Of a stretch of DNA of 64,000 nt, positions 1-9,397 are shown piece after piece; positions within the stretch are counted from its first letter, which is position 1, and the number at the start of each line of letters is the position of its first letter. The translations under genes and the position numbers were made by a program. Source of the stretch: an uncultured Lachnospiraceae bacterium (GTDB taxonomy: Bacteria; Bacillota; Clostridia; Lachnospirales; Lachnospiraceae); assembly GCA_947576945.1 (NCBI GenBank), contig CANPTH010000004.1, positions 51,715 through 115,714 on the forward strand, read 5' to 3'. A model generated the notes under the pieces. That model made no database searches. It had not been told where the DNA came from and saw nothing but the letters and a program-made list of their open reading frames with translations.

Positions 1-294
1 GCGGCGCTTGCGGCGACAGAAGTGGAAGGCATTGCCGCCATGAATGGTAATATGGCAAATGAGCTTTTGAGCAGGGTCGGTGTTAAGGGACTCGCCAAAG
101 GGGCCAGGGTTGAGATATTTAATAAGAAGGTTAAGGTAGAACTGGCTATTGTCATGGAGTACGGTTTTAATATTCCGGCCACCTGCCAGAGAGCCCAGAG
201 TAAGGTAAAGAGCGCGATTGAAAATATGACAGGACTGGAAGTAACAGACGTCAATATCCGGATCGCAGGAATCAATGTATCAAAAGAGAAATAA
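1..294 (+). CDS. Asp23/Gls24 family envelope stress protein (5' end outside window)
   Basis: The frame is open from base 1 and reads AALAATEVEGIAAMNGN, the conserved interior of Asp23/Gls24 proteins, so the true start lies upstream and the GTG at 22 is internal. The C-terminal part has the family's basic, Val-rich beta region followed by an amphipathic helix with the usual ending (DVNIRIAGINVSKE). Family members are small cytosolic or membrane-associated proteins linked to envelope stress; the biochemical role is not firmly known. It sits directly upstream of nusB, the standard arrangement in Clostridia. Confidence 0.9.
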   Translation, partial: AALAATEVEGIAAMNGNMANELLSRVGVKGLAKGARVEIFNKKVKVELAIVMEYGFNIPATCQRAQSKVKSAIENMTGLEVTDVNIRIAGINVSKEK

Positions 295-336
295 GACACG
301 AGTCGTTTGTGTCGAAGCAGATATAGGGGTGCAGGT

Positions 337-732
337 ATGAGCAGAAGAGAGCTGCGGGAACAGATTTTTAAGCTGCTGTTCCGTGTAGAATTTAATAAGT
401 TTGAAGATATGCCGGAGCAGGAAGAACTTTTCTTTGAACAGGAGGATGCTGCGCAGGGAGAAGATGCTGATTATATTTCCAGCAAATATAATAAAATCTG
501 CCAGAAGCTCACCGAACTGGATACAATGTTGGATGAAAAAGCAAAAGGGTGGAACACCGGTCGAATGAGTAAAGTGGATCTGACGATTTTAAGGCTGGCT
601 GTTTATGAGATTAAGTACGATGATGCAGTGCCGGCCAGTGTTGCGATCAACGAGGCGGTAGAGCTTGCCAAGAAATTTGGCCAGGATGCATCATCAGGCT
701 TTGTTAATGGGATTTTGGCGAAGTTTGTATAG
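337..732 (+). CDS. nusB: Transcription antitermination factor NusB
   Basis: 131 aa, the normal NusB length. The start MSRRELREQIFKLLF is typical: the N-terminal helix binds boxA RNA, and the C-terminal half (ILRLAVYEIKYDD, PASVAINEAVELAKKFG) is the most conserved NusB region. NusB acts with NusE/S10 in rRNA antitermination. The frame also opens at TTG 307, but the ATG at 337 gives the family's usual N-terminus. It lies 42 bp after the Asp23 gene and upstream of xseA, probably co-transcribed. Confidence 0.96.
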   Translation: MSRRELREQIFKLLFRVEFNKFEDMPEQEELFFEQEDAAQGEDADYISSKYNKICQKLTELDTMLDEKAKGWNTGRMSKVDLTILRLAVYEIKYDDAVPASVAINEAVELAKKFGQDASSGFVNGILAKFV

Positions 733-833
733 AACGGTAACAATTCAGCCCGGGACTTTGCACTTGATATCAATGGATTTTATATCGCCAAAGTTCGTGA
801 GAAAGTGTAGCAGCAGTGCTGTCAGGAATCAAT

Positions 834-2045
834 ATGCAGAATGTATATACAGTTGCACAGATTAATTCTTATATAAAGAATATGTTCATGCAGGATTATA
901 TGTTGCAGTCGATTATGGTGAAAGGTGAAGTAAGTAACTGCAAATATCATTCTTCTGGACATATTTATTTTACATTAAAGGACGCAAAAGGGACGATAGC
1001 ATGCGTTATGTTTGCATCAAACCGCGGTGGCCTGACCTTTAGAATGTCGGAGGGACAGCAGGTTGTCGTAAGCGGCAGTGTGGATGTATATGAGCGGGAC
1101 GGCAAGTATCAGCTGTATGCCAGAGCGATACAGCTTGATGGTGCGGGCGCACTCTATGAGAAATATGAAAAGCTGAAAAGGGAACTGGAAGAGCGGGGAA
1201 TGTTTGCGGCACAGTATAAGCAGCCAATTCCAAGATATATCCACAGGCTGGGAGTTGTGACTGCAGCTACAGGAGCGGCTGTCAGAGATATCATTAACAT
1301 AGCGGGACGAAGAAATCCCTATGTGCAGATTATTGTGTATCCTGCGATCGTACAGGGAGAGGCAGCGCCGGCCAGTATTGTAAATGGTATTCATGCTATG
1401 GAAAGGATGAATGTAGACACCATGATCGTCGGCAGAGGCGGCGGATCTATAGAGGATCTTTGGGCGTTTAACGAAGAAATGGTGGCGCAGGCGATTTTTG
1501 ACTGTTCGATTCCTGTTATTTCAGCAGTGGGACATGAGACGGACACTACGATTGCCGATTTTGTGGCCGATCTGCGGGCGCCTACGCCGTCAGCGGCGGC
1601 AGAGCTTGCGGTTTATGATATCGAACAGCTGGAGGACAAGCTTTCAGAGTATGCCTATACAATGCAGCATATGTGCAGACGGACAGTCAGACATTACAGG
1701 CAGGTTGTAGAACATTACAGTGTGCGGATGCGATATCTGAGTCCGCTGAATACCATCCGAAACAGACGAACGCAGGCATTGTCATTAGAAGAGCGGCTGC
1801 AGAATCTGATGGAGAAGCGGCTTCGGGACAGCAGACACAGAATGGCGATCTATGTAGAGCAGATGAAAGGATTATCGCCGCTGGATAAATTGAACCAGGG
1901 CTATGCTTATGCCGCCGATGAGCGTGGGAAGACGCTCACATCCATTGAACAGGTTTCGATCGGCGACGCGATGACGGTTTACGTGAAAGATGGCAGACTG
2001 CAGGCACAGGTCACTGATAAATGGCAGAAAGAAGAAGTTCATTGA
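834..2045 (+). CDS. xseA: Exodeoxyribonuclease VII large subunit
   Basis: 403 aa. Residues 1-100 form the OB-fold DNA-binding domain (YTVAQINSYIKN, VKGEVSNCKYHSSGHIYFTLKD). Residues about 120-310 form the nuclease core, with the conserved VGRGGGSIEDLWAFN and SAVGHETDTTIADFVAD motifs, and the C-terminus is helical. With XseB it degrades single-stranded DNA to oligonucleotides. A GTG at 816 is in frame, but the ATG at 834 follows an AGGA and matches the family start. xseB follows after 30 bp. Confidence 0.96.
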   Translation: MQNVYTVAQINSYIKNMFMQDYMLQSIMVKGEVSNCKYHSSGHIYFTLKDAKGTIACVMFASNRGGLTFRMSEGQQVVVSGSVDVYERDGKYQLYARAIQLDGAGALYEKYEKLKRELEERGMFAAQYKQPIPRYIHRLGVVTAATGAAVRDIINIAGRRNPYVQIIVYPAIVQGEAAPASIVNGIHAMERMNVDTMIVGRGGGSIEDLWAFNEEMVAQAIFDCSIPVISAVGHETDTTIADFVADLRAPTPSAAAELAVYDIEQLEDKLSEYAYTMQHMCRRTVRHYRQVVEHYSVRMRYLSPLNTIRNRRTQALSLEERLQNLMEKRLRDSRHRMAIYVEQMKGLSPLDKLNQGYAYAADERGKTLTSIEQVSIGDAMTVYVKDGRLQAQVTDKWQKEEVH

Positions 2046-2075
2046 GGAATATTGAAAGTGGGAATAAGCAAAAAT

Positions 2076-2312
2076 ATGAAAGAAGAAGAGCAGAAAAAAG
2101 AGCAGGACGAACAGGAATTTTCCCTGGAAGAAGCTTTTGTACAGATAGAAGAAGTGATTGCACATCTCGAGACGGAAGAGATAACGCTGGAGGAGTCATT
2201 TCAGGAATATAACAGGGGGATGCAGCTGCTGCAGCACTGTAATAATGCGATCGACAGGGTAGAGAAGAAAGTACTTCAGATTAATGAGAGTGGTGGATTG
2301 GATGAATTTTGA
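2076..2312 (+). CDS. xseB: Exodeoxyribonuclease VII small subunit
   Basis: 78 aa from the ATG, very acidic and helical, containing the XseB signature (FSLEEAFVQIEEVIAHLE, LEESFQEYNRGMQLLQHC). It is the accessory subunit of exonuclease VII. A TTG at 2052, four bases after GAGG, could extend it by 8 residues; the ATG gives the usual family length. Its last codons overlap the ispA start, so the two genes are probably translationally coupled. Confidence 0.93.
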   Translation: MKEEEQKKEQDEQEFSLEEAFVQIEEVIAHLETEEITLEESFQEYNRGMQLLQHCNNAIDRVEKKVLQINESGGLDEF

Positions 2313-3252
2313 GACAGAGTTAGAACAGAAAACAGCAAAGGTGGAAGAAGTCCTGCGGAGATATCTTCCTGCTGAGAAGGGGTATCAGAGCAAGGTCACG
2401 GAGGCAATGAACTATTCGATTCAGGCAGGCGGTAAGCGGCTTCGACCGTTACTGATGGCAGAGAGCGCCGCTCTTTTTACGGATGTGTCTTCGATAAGCA
2501 TGGAGGGGGATGCAACGGCGCAGGATGGCCTGGTGAATCGAGCGTTACCGTTATTTATGGCGGCATTGGAGATGATACATAACTATTCTCTGGTGCACGA
2601 CGATCTTCCAGCGATGGATAATGACGAGTATCGCAGAGGGCGTAAGACCACACACGTAGTCTATGGTGAAGGCATGGCAGTTCTGGCAGGAGACGGTCTG
2701 CTCAATTATGCTTTTGAGACAGCGGTCTGTGCTTTCGAGAAGGCGGAGACAGAAGCGGAGATTCGCAGAGTGGCGGCAGCGATGAAGATACTGGCCTGCA
2801 GGGCTGGAATTAACGGTATGATAGGTGGACAGTGTGCTGATCTGGAAGCGGAGAAACTGGGTGAGAATGTGACAGAGGAGATGCTTCTTTATATTCATGA
2901 GCACAAAACTGCGGCATTGATCCAGGCAGCCATGACAATTGGCGCTGTCTTAGCCGGAGCGGCGCAGGAAGAGATCGCTATGCTGGAGAAGTGTGCCTGT
3001 AATATCGGGGTGGCATTTCAGATTCAGGATGACATTCTGGATGTGACAGGTTCTCTGGAAATACTGGGGAAACAGGCAGGCAGTGACGAGAAGAATCATA
3101 AGCTTACGTATGTTACCATGCATGGTCTGGACGAGTCAAAACAGCAGGTAGCAAAATTATCCGAAGAAGCTGTCGAAATCCTTGCTTCTTTTCCTCGAAG
3201 GAATCTCTTTTTGGAAAAGTTGACAAAACAGTTAATTTACAGAGAGAAATAA
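2302..3252 (+). CDS. ispA: Polyprenyl (farnesyl/geranyl) diphosphate synthase
   Basis: 316 aa trans-prenyltransferase. The first aspartate-rich motif DDLPAMDND lies at about residue 100, a GGKRLRP substrate-binding motif is near residue 45, and the second motif QDDILD is near residue 243. It condenses IPP with DMAPP/GPP to supply isoprenoid precursors, and dxs of the MEP pathway follows 11 bp downstream. The ATG at 2302 (MNFETELEQ) overlaps the xseB stop; the in-frame ATG at 2284 would add 6 residues. The two small residues before DDxxD are not diagnostic here, so chain length is not assigned beyond C10-C15. Confidence 0.94.
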   Translation: MNFETELEQKTAKVEEVLRRYLPAEKGYQSKVTEAMNYSIQAGGKRLRPLLMAESAALFTDVSSISMEGDATAQDGLVNRALPLFMAALEMIHNYSLVHDDLPAMDNDEYRRGRKTTHVVYGEGMAVLAGDGLLNYAFETAVCAFEKAETEAEIRRVAAAMKILACRAGINGMIGGQCADLEAEKLGENVTEEMLLYIHEHKTAALIQAAMTIGAVLAGAAQEEIAMLEKCACNIGVAFQIQDDILDVTGSLEILGKQAGSDEKNHKLTYVTMHGLDESKQQVAKLSEEAVEILASFPRRNLFLEKLTKQLIYREK

Positions 3253-3263
3253 AGAGGTTGCAT

Positions 3264-5174
3264 ATGCTTTTAGAGAAAATCGAACAGACGAATGATATTA
3301 AGCAGATTGCGGAGAGTGACTACGGTGTACTGGCGCAGGAGATCAGGGAGTTTTTGATTCAGTCGATCAGTGAGACCGGCGGACATCTGGGTTCTAACCT
3401 TGGTGCGGTAGAGCTTACTATGGCGCTGCATCTGTTTTTGAATCTGCCGGAGGATAAGATCATATGGGATGTGGGACACCAGTCGTATACCCACAAGATC
3501 CTGACCGGCAGAAGAGAGGGGTTTGCCAATTTAAGGAAATTTGGTGGAATGAGCGGTTTCCCGAAGCGCAAAGAAAGTGAATGCGACTGTTTCGACACAG
3601 GACACAGTTCGACTTCCATCTCCGCCGGACTGGGTATGGTCAAGGCAAGAGATATTAAGGGAGAGAAGAATACCATTGTATCCGTGATCGGTGACGGATC
3701 CCTGACCGGAGGCATGGCATATGAGGCGCTCAATAATGCTTCCCGTTTAGAGACTAATTTTATTATTATACTGAATGACAATAATATGTCCATATCAGAA
3801 AATGTGGGCGGTGTATCGAAATATCTGAACAACATCAGAACGGCGGATATGTATCTGGATCTGAAAGAGGGAGTCTATAATTCCCTGCATGGTAAGTCGA
3901 AATATGGAGATAAAGTGGTATCCCAAATCAGAAGAGCCAAGAGCAGTTTTAAGCATCTGGTGGTGCCGGGCATGTTTTTTGAGGACATGGGAATTACTTA
4001 TCTTGGTCCTGTGGACGGACATAATATCTCGTCTATGGTTCGTCTGCTGGGAGAGGCCAGAAAGATCAGAGGAGCAGTTCTTTTACACGTGATTACGCAG
4101 AAAGGAAAGGGATATGTACCGGCAGAGAGACATCCGGCAAGGTTCCACGGGGCAGAGCCTTTTGACATAGAGACAGGAATTCCCAGCAAACCGCAGAGCA
4201 AAGCCAATTATACGGATATTTTCTCCACGGTTATGTGTAAACTGGGCCAGCGGCAGGAGAATGTGGTGGCGATTACGGCGGCGATGCCGGACGGGACGGG
4301 CTTGAAGCGTTTTCGGAATATGTATCCGGAAAGATTCTTTGATGTTGGCATTGCGGAAGAACATGCAGTGACATTTGCGGCGGGTCTGGCAGCCGGCGGG
4401 CTTCGGCCCATTGTGGCGATTTATTCTTCCTTTTTACAGAGAGCCTATGATCAGATCCTGCATGATGTCTGTCTGCAGAATCTGCCGGTCATCTTTGCCA
4501 TTGACAGGGCCGGACTGGTCGGCAGTGACGGAGAGACTCATCAGGGCATTTTTGATTTGTCTTATCTGTCTTCTATTCCGAATATGCATATTATGGCGCC
4601 CAAAAATAAATGGGAGCTTTCAGATATGATGAAGTTTGCACTGGCTTCAGAGATGCCGATGGCAATTCGTTATCCGAGAGGCGAGGCGTTTGACGGACTT
4701 AAGGATAATCGTGCGCCTGTTGTATATGGGAAGAGCGAACCCATATATGAGGAAGAAGATATTATATTGTTTGCGGCAGGCAGTATGGTGAAGGTAGCTC
4801 TTGAAGTGCGCAGACAGCTTAAGGACAGAGGGTATTCATGTTCTCTGACCAATGCGCGTTTTGTGAAGCCGATCGATGAACAGGCGGTGCGCGATGCGTG
4901 CAGGGAACACAGGCTGATCGTAACACTGGAAGAAAATGTGGCAAGCGGAGGATATGGCGAGAAGGTCAGGGCGTATGTGGATGGGATCGGTGCACCGGCA
5001 CAGGTGCTTAACATAGCGGTGCCGGATGAATATGTGGAGCATGGTAATGTGGAGCTGTTGAAGCGCGAGATTGGGATTGATGCGGAATCGGTCACGACGA
5101 AGATCCTGACCTGTTATGTATCGATGGCCGGAGAGCGAAAACAGAAATCAGAAGCAGAAAGTGCAGACAGATGA
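3264..5174 (+). CDS. dxs: 1-deoxy-D-xylulose-5-phosphate synthase
   Basis: 636 aa, the usual DXS length. Features seen: DVGHQSYTHKILTGR, GHSSTSISAGLG, the thiamine diphosphate/metal motif GDGSLTGGMAYEALNNA, and the transketolase pyrimidine domain with DVGIAEEHAVTFAAG and DRAGLVGSDGETHQG. It condenses pyruvate and glyceraldehyde-3-phosphate in the first step of the MEP pathway. The ATG at 3264 sits 7 bases after AGAGG; a TTG at 3258 is also in frame. Its stop overlaps the start of the tlyA gene by 4 bp (ATGA). Confidence 0.97.
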   Translation: MLLEKIEQTNDIKQIAESDYGVLAQEIREFLIQSISETGGHLGSNLGAVELTMALHLFLNLPEDKIIWDVGHQSYTHKILTGRREGFANLRKFGGMSGFPKRKESECDCFDTGHSSTSISAGLGMVKARDIKGEKNTIVSVIGDGSLTGGMAYEALNNASRLETNFIIILNDNNMSISENVGGVSKYLNNIRTADMYLDLKEGVYNSLHGKSKYGDKVVSQIRRAKSSFKHLVVPGMFFEDMGITYLGPVDGHNISSMVRLLGEARKIRGAVLLHVITQKGKGYVPAERHPARFHGAEPFDIETGIPSKPQSKANYTDIFSTVMCKLGQRQENVVAITAAMPDGTGLKRFRNMYPERFFDVGIAEEHAVTFAAGLAAGGLRPIVAIYSSFLQRAYDQILHDVCLQNLPVIFAIDRAGLVGSDGETHQGIFDLSYLSSIPNMHIMAPKNKWELSDMMKFALASEMPMAIRYPRGEAFDGLKDNRAPVVYGKSEPIYEEEDIILFAAGSMVKVALEVRRQLKDRGYSCSLTNARFVKPIDEQAVRDACREHRLIVTLEENVASGGYGEKVRAYVDGIGAPAQVLNIAVPDEYVEHGNVELLKREIGIDAESVTTKILTCYVSMAGERKQKSEAESADR

Positions 5175-6076
5175 AAGAGAGACTGGATGTTATTCTTGTG
5201 AAACGTGGTCTTGCTCCTTCCAGAGAGAAAGCCAGGGCCGTCCTGATGGCTGGAAATGTTTTCGTGGACGGACAGCGGGAAGATAAAGCCGGATCAACGT
5301 TTGATGAAAGTAAAATTCATATAGAGGTGAAGGGAAACAATCTGAAATATGTGAGTCGCGGCGGACTGAAACTGGAGAAAGCGATGGAGCAGTTCCCTAT
5401 CTTGCTTGAGCATACGGTCTGCATGGATATTGGGGCTTCTACGGGAGGCTTTACGGACTGCATGCTGCAAAACGGGGCCGACCGGGTGTATGCTGTTGAT
5501 GTGGGACATGGACAGCTGGCGTGGAAGCTGCGGAATGATGAGAGAGTGATATGTATGGAAAAAACGAATTTCCGTTATGTAACACGAGAGGACATCGGGG
5601 AGGAAATTGATTTTGCTTCCGTGGATGTATCTTTTATTTCTCTTACCAAGATTCTGATTCCGGCACGCAATTTGCTGAGAGAGCAGGGACACATGGTTTG
5701 TCTGATCAAACCTCAGTTTGAAGCCGGCCGGGATAAGGTTGGCAGGAAAGGCGTTGTCAGGGAATCGGAAGTGCATGAGGAAGTGATACGTAAAGTGACG
5801 GATTATGCGGATCTGATTGGATTTGAGATTCTGGGGCTTACGTATTCCCCGATCAAGGGACCGGAGGGGAATATAGAATATCTGATCTATTTGGAGAAGA
5901 GAACAGATATCACGGAAGAAGTGTGCAGCCTGTCTGAGGCGGAGGCAGAAGATATGCTTCGCGCAGTTATGGAGAAGAAGAGCGGAAAGGCATATGACAG
6001 GGATATGAAGGAAATGATAAATTCCGTAGTGACGGACGCACACAGTGTTTTGGATGAGGCGAAACAGGCAAAATGA
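5171..6076 (+). CDS. tlyA: TlyA family rRNA (cytidine-2'-O)-methyltransferase / hemolysin-like protein
   Basis: 301 aa: an N-terminal S4 RNA-binding domain (residues 1-60, MKERLDVILVKRGL) followed by an FtsJ/RrmJ-type SAM methyltransferase with the SAM motif MDIGASTGGFTDCML near residue 87 and IKPQFEAGRDKVG near residue 180. Mycobacterial TlyA 2'-O-methylates 16S and 23S rRNA. Clostridial members sit in this same operon between dxs and nadK, and both junctions here are 4-bp overlaps. The haemolysin name is historical and not supported by the sequence. Confidence 0.92.
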   Translation: MKERLDVILVKRGLAPSREKARAVLMAGNVFVDGQREDKAGSTFDESKIHIEVKGNNLKYVSRGGLKLEKAMEQFPILLEHTVCMDIGASTGGFTDCMLQNGADRVYAVDVGHGQLAWKLRNDERVICMEKTNFRYVTREDIGEEIDFASVDVSFISLTKILIPARNLLREQGHMVCLIKPQFEAGRDKVGRKGVVRESEVHEEVIRKVTDYADLIGFEILGLTYSPIKGPEGNIEYLIYLEKRTDITEEVCSLSEAEAEDMLRAVMEKKSGKAYDRDMKEMINSVVTDAHSVLDEAKQAK

Positions 6077-6921
6077 AACAATTTTATCTGATCACAAATA
6101 AAGTGAAGGATCCTGACAGTTTCTATACGCAGAAGATAATCTCGTATTTGGAAATGCATGGTGCGAATGTTGCCTGTGTAGAGAATATGGAGAAATTCTC
6201 GGAGAGATGTGAAGTAAAAGCAGCCGGCTTGGATGAGGCAAAGTGTGTTTTGGTTCTGGGCGGCGACGGTACGCTGCTTCGCGCTGCTCGAAATATGATG
6301 AACAGAGACATCCCTTTGCTGGGGATTAATCTGGGTACGCTGGGGTATCTGGCGGAAGTCGAAATTGCTTTCATAGAGGAAGCGCTTGATAAGCTGCTGG
6401 CAGATCAGTTTACAAGAGAAGAGCGGATGATGCTGGTAGGGCGGGTCTGGAGTCGGGAAGTGATGCAGGAGAATTTTGCGTTGAATGATATTGTCCTGTC
6501 CCGATGCGGTTCCTTACAGGTTTTAAATTTTCATATTTATGTAAATGGACAGTTTTTAAACAGCTACAGCGCTGATGGGATGATTGTGGCGACGCCGACA
6601 GGATCTACCGGCTATAATCTGTCAGCGGGTGGACCGATCGTGGAACCGAGTGCAAATCTGCTTTTACTGACGCCGATCTGTCCGCATACTTTGCATACAA
6701 GAAGTATTGTGCTGGCTCCCGATGATACGGTGCGGATTGAAATTCCGGAGGGAAAGGATGGACGGGACCAGCTGGTGGAAGTCAGTTATGACGGAAGCTG
6801 TAAAGTCAGGTTACGGACAGGGGATTATATTGTTGTCTGCCGGGCGGACAGAACAACAGGAATTCTGAAATTGAATACGGAGAGTTTTTTGACTGTTTTA
6901 CATAAAAAGATGAGTGAATGA
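6073..6921 (+). CDS. nadK: NAD kinase
   Basis: 282 aa ATP-NAD kinase. It contains the family GGDGTLLRAARN motif (about residue 63), NLGTLGYLAEVE, and the NAD-binding TPTGSTGYNLSAGGP segment (about residue 175). It phosphorylates NAD to NADP. Start overlaps tlyA by 4 bp, so translation is likely coupled. argR follows after 39 bp. Confidence 0.96.
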   Translation: MKQFYLITNKVKDPDSFYTQKIISYLEMHGANVACVENMEKFSERCEVKAAGLDEAKCVLVLGGDGTLLRAARNMMNRDIPLLGINLGTLGYLAEVEIAFIEEALDKLLADQFTREERMMLVGRVWSREVMQENFALNDIVLSRCGSLQVLNFHIYVNGQFLNSYSADGMIVATPTGSTGYNLSAGGPIVEPSANLLLLTPICPHTLHTRSIVLAPDDTVRIEIPEGKDGRDQLVEVSYDGSCKVRLRTGDYIVVCRADRTTGILKLNTESFLTVLHKKMSE

Positions 6922-6960
6922 CAGTTGCAGAATTTAGAGTAAATGATGAGACAGTGATCT

Positions 6961-7413
6961 ATGAAAAAGAGAAGACATGAAAAAATAGTTGAATTGATTG
7001 GCCAATATGAAATTGAAACGCAGGAAGAACTGGCGGACAGACTGCGGGAAGAAGGATATCAGGTAACGCAGGCGACGGTATCCCGTGATATCAGGGAATT
7101 GAAATTATCGAAGATTTCCGGCGGTAACGGCAGACAGAAGTATATTGCTTTTGCGCGGGAAGAAGTGCATCTGGGTGATAAATTTATCCGGGTGCTGCGG
7201 GAAGGGTATGTGTCCATGGATCTGGCGCAGAATCTGCTTATCATGAAGACTGTGTCCGGCATGGCAATGGCAGTGGCTGCGGCGGTAGATGCATTGAAAC
7301 TGGATGAGATTGTAGGATGTATCGCAGGAGATAATACAATCATGATGGCGATGCGCAGTGAAAATGAGGCGGCGCAGGTCATGGATAAATTAAGAAGAAT
7401 GATAGAACAATAA
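6961..7413 (+). CDS. argR: Arginine repressor ArgR
   Basis: 150 aa, the normal ArgR/AhrC length. The N-terminal winged helix carries the recognition segment VTQATVSRDIRELKLSKI. The C-terminal hexamerisation and arginine-binding domain ends with the conserved GDNTIMMAMRSE. It represses arginine synthesis genes when arginine is bound. argR lies between nadK and recN in the usual clostridial order. Confidence 0.96.
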   Translation: MKKRRHEKIVELIGQYEIETQEELADRLREEGYQVTQATVSRDIRELKLSKISGGNGRQKYIAFAREEVHLGDKFIRVLREGYVSMDLAQNLLIMKTVSGMAMAVAAAVDALKLDEIVGCIAGDNTIMMAMRSENEAAQVMDKLRRMIEQ

Positions 7414-7552
7414 GATACAGCGACGTGATGCATGTCAGAATCAGCCGGCAGGCTGTGAGGGTAATGTACAGGGAAGCGTTGGTGATTATGTATTGGGATG
7501 ACTGTCTCTGAGCGGCAGACATGTCCGGAGAGAATACATAAGAGGTGAAAGA

Positions 7553-9235
7553 ATGTTACAAAGTTTACATGTGAAAAATCTGGCGTTGATCGATGAGGTC
7601 GAGGTAGATTTTGGAGAAGGCCTGAATATCCTTACCGGGGAAACAGGCGCCGGCAAATCCATTATCATCGGTTCCATTAATCTGGCGCTGGGAGCAAAGG
7701 CGGACAGGGATCTGATCCGGACTGGAGCAGAATATGCGTTGGTGGAGCTGGTCTTTACAGTAGAGCAGCCGCAGCAGCTGAGAGCCATACAGGAACTGGA
7801 TTTGCCTGTGGAGGAGGAACAGATCATTTTGCAGCGCAGGATCATGCCAAACCGTAATGTCTGTAAAGTGTGTGGTGAGACGGTGACTGCCAGACAGTTG
7901 AAGCAGCTGGCGGAGATTCTGATTGACATTCATGGGCAGCATGAGCACCAGTCGCTGCTGAAATCTGCCAAACAGCTGGAAATATTGGATGCCTATGCCG
8001 GGGAGGAGCTTACGCCGCACAAAGCGGCTTTGAGAGATATCTATACCCAATACCGCAAAGCAGTGGAGGAGCTGTCCGGCAATGAGGTGGATGAGGAAAC
8101 CAGGAAAAGAGAGGCGGCGCTGGCGGAGTTTGAGTGTCAGGAGATTGAAGAGGCGGCGTTGGCTCCGGGAGAGGATGAGGAGGTTGAGCAGACTTATCAG
8201 AAGCTTGTAAATGGACAGAAGATCCGGGATGCAGTCAGCATGGCACATGCGCTTTGCGGTTATGAGGAGGGCGGCATTGGCAGTAATACAGGGCGTGCGC
8301 TCCGTGAGATGAAGTCGGTATCCAGCTATGATGATGCACTGAGGGAATTTGAGCAGCAGCTTCTGGATATAGACAGCCTGCTGAATGACTGTAACCGTGG
8401 CCTGGCGGATTATCTGGCAGAATTGGAGTTTGATGGTGAACTTTTTGATCAGACAGAGAAACGTTTGAACCTGATCAATCATTTGAAAACAAAATATGGG
8501 AAAACAATAGAGGATATCCTGTTATATCGTGATAACGCAGAGAGAATCCTGGAGAAGTACAGAGATTATGACACATATCGTCTGGAACTGTCCAAACGTG
8601 CAGAGACTTTCAGGCAGGAAGCGCTTGCGGTGTGTACGGAGATATCCGATATCCGCCGCCGCTGTGCCGATAAACTATCCGAGGAAATGAGACACGCGCT
8701 TATTGATCTGAATTTCCAGGAAGTTGCTTTTGAGATCCAGGTTACGTCTTCACAGGATCTGATCAGTGGAAATGGGTTTGACAAAGCAGCTTTCCTGATC
8801 TCCACGAATGCCGGGGAAAGGCTGCGGGATTTGGCGCAGGCAGCCAGCGGCGGTGAATTGTCGCGTATTATGCTGGCGCTTAAGACGGTGCTTGCGGATA
8901 AGGATGCAATTGAGACCCTTATCTTTGATGAGATCGATACGGGAATCAGCGGCAAGACGGCATGGAAGGTGTCGGAGAAAATGGGAATTCTTGGCAGAGG
9001 GCATCAGATCATATGCATTACGCACCTTCCGCAGATCGCTTCAATGGCGGACCGGCATTTCTGTATCGAAAAGAAAGTGGAAGAGAATCGTTCCGTTACG
9101 GATATCAGGAAGCTGGAGGAGGAAGAGAGCATTGCGGAAGTGGCCAGAATGCTCGGAAGCGCCAGCATTACTGAAAATGTTATGAACAATGCGAGAGAGA
9201 TGAAAGAATTGGCAAGAAAAACAAAACAATACTAA
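7553..9235 (+). CDS. recN: DNA repair protein RecN
   Basis: 560 aa SMC-like ATPase. Walker A GETGAGKS is near residue 28, coiled-coil arms occupy about residues 170-370, the ABC signature is ASGGELSRIMLALK, and Walker B is TLIFDEIDTGISGK near residue 460. It acts early in double-strand break repair. The start follows AAGAGGTG. A rho-independent terminator follows the stop. No LexA-type site was seen in the 139-bp gap upstream. Confidence 0.97.
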   Translation: MLQSLHVKNLALIDEVEVDFGEGLNILTGETGAGKSIIIGSINLALGAKADRDLIRTGAEYALVELVFTVEQPQQLRAIQELDLPVEEEQIILQRRIMPNRNVCKVCGETVTARQLKQLAEILIDIHGQHEHQSLLKSAKQLEILDAYAGEELTPHKAALRDIYTQYRKAVEELSGNEVDEETRKREAALAEFECQEIEEAALAPGEDEEVEQTYQKLVNGQKIRDAVSMAHALCGYEEGGIGSNTGRALREMKSVSSYDDALREFEQQLLDIDSLLNDCNRGLADYLAELEFDGELFDQTEKRLNLINHLKTKYGKTIEDILLYRDNAERILEKYRDYDTYRLELSKRAETFRQEALAVCTEISDIRRRCADKLSEEMRHALIDLNFQEVAFEIQVTSSQDLISGNGFDKAAFLISTNAGERLRDLAQAASGGELSRIMLALKTVLADKDAIETLIFDEIDTGISGKTAWKVSEKMGILGRGHQIICITHLPQIASMADRHFCIEKKVEENRSVTDIRKLEEEESIAEVARMLGSASITENVMNNAREMKELARKTKQY

Positions 9236-9264
9236 ATTAAAATCGAAAATTTTTCACATACTAG

Positions 9265-9293
9265 AAAGGACATGCTCATTGTATGTCCTTTTT
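9265..9293 (+). terminator. Rho-independent terminator after recN
   Basis: A 9-bp perfect stem (AAAGGACAT at 9265-9273 with ATGTCCTTT at 9283-9291) and a 9-nt loop, followed by T residues. It separates recN from spoIVB. Confidence 0.85.
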
Positions 9294-9397
9294 CCATGGA
9301 AAGAGAAAAAGCGCTGGGTGTACATGCATTATGCTGTTTGCTGTATAGGTGCGTAAAAAAAGATGGGAGATGTGGAAAATTGAACCGATTGATCGAT

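Noticed and set aside
2302..5174. Search for an OLE RNA near ispA-dxs
   Set aside because: OLE RNA genes often lie in this operon in extremophilic Firmicutes, but the gaps here are only a few bases and leave no room.
5294..6043. 249-aa minus-strand open frame inside tlyA
   Set aside because: Antisense shadow; TlyA motifs on the plus strand are complete.
7565..8482. 305-aa minus-strand open frame inside recN
   Set aside because: Antisense shadow of recN, no start signals and no recognisable domain.
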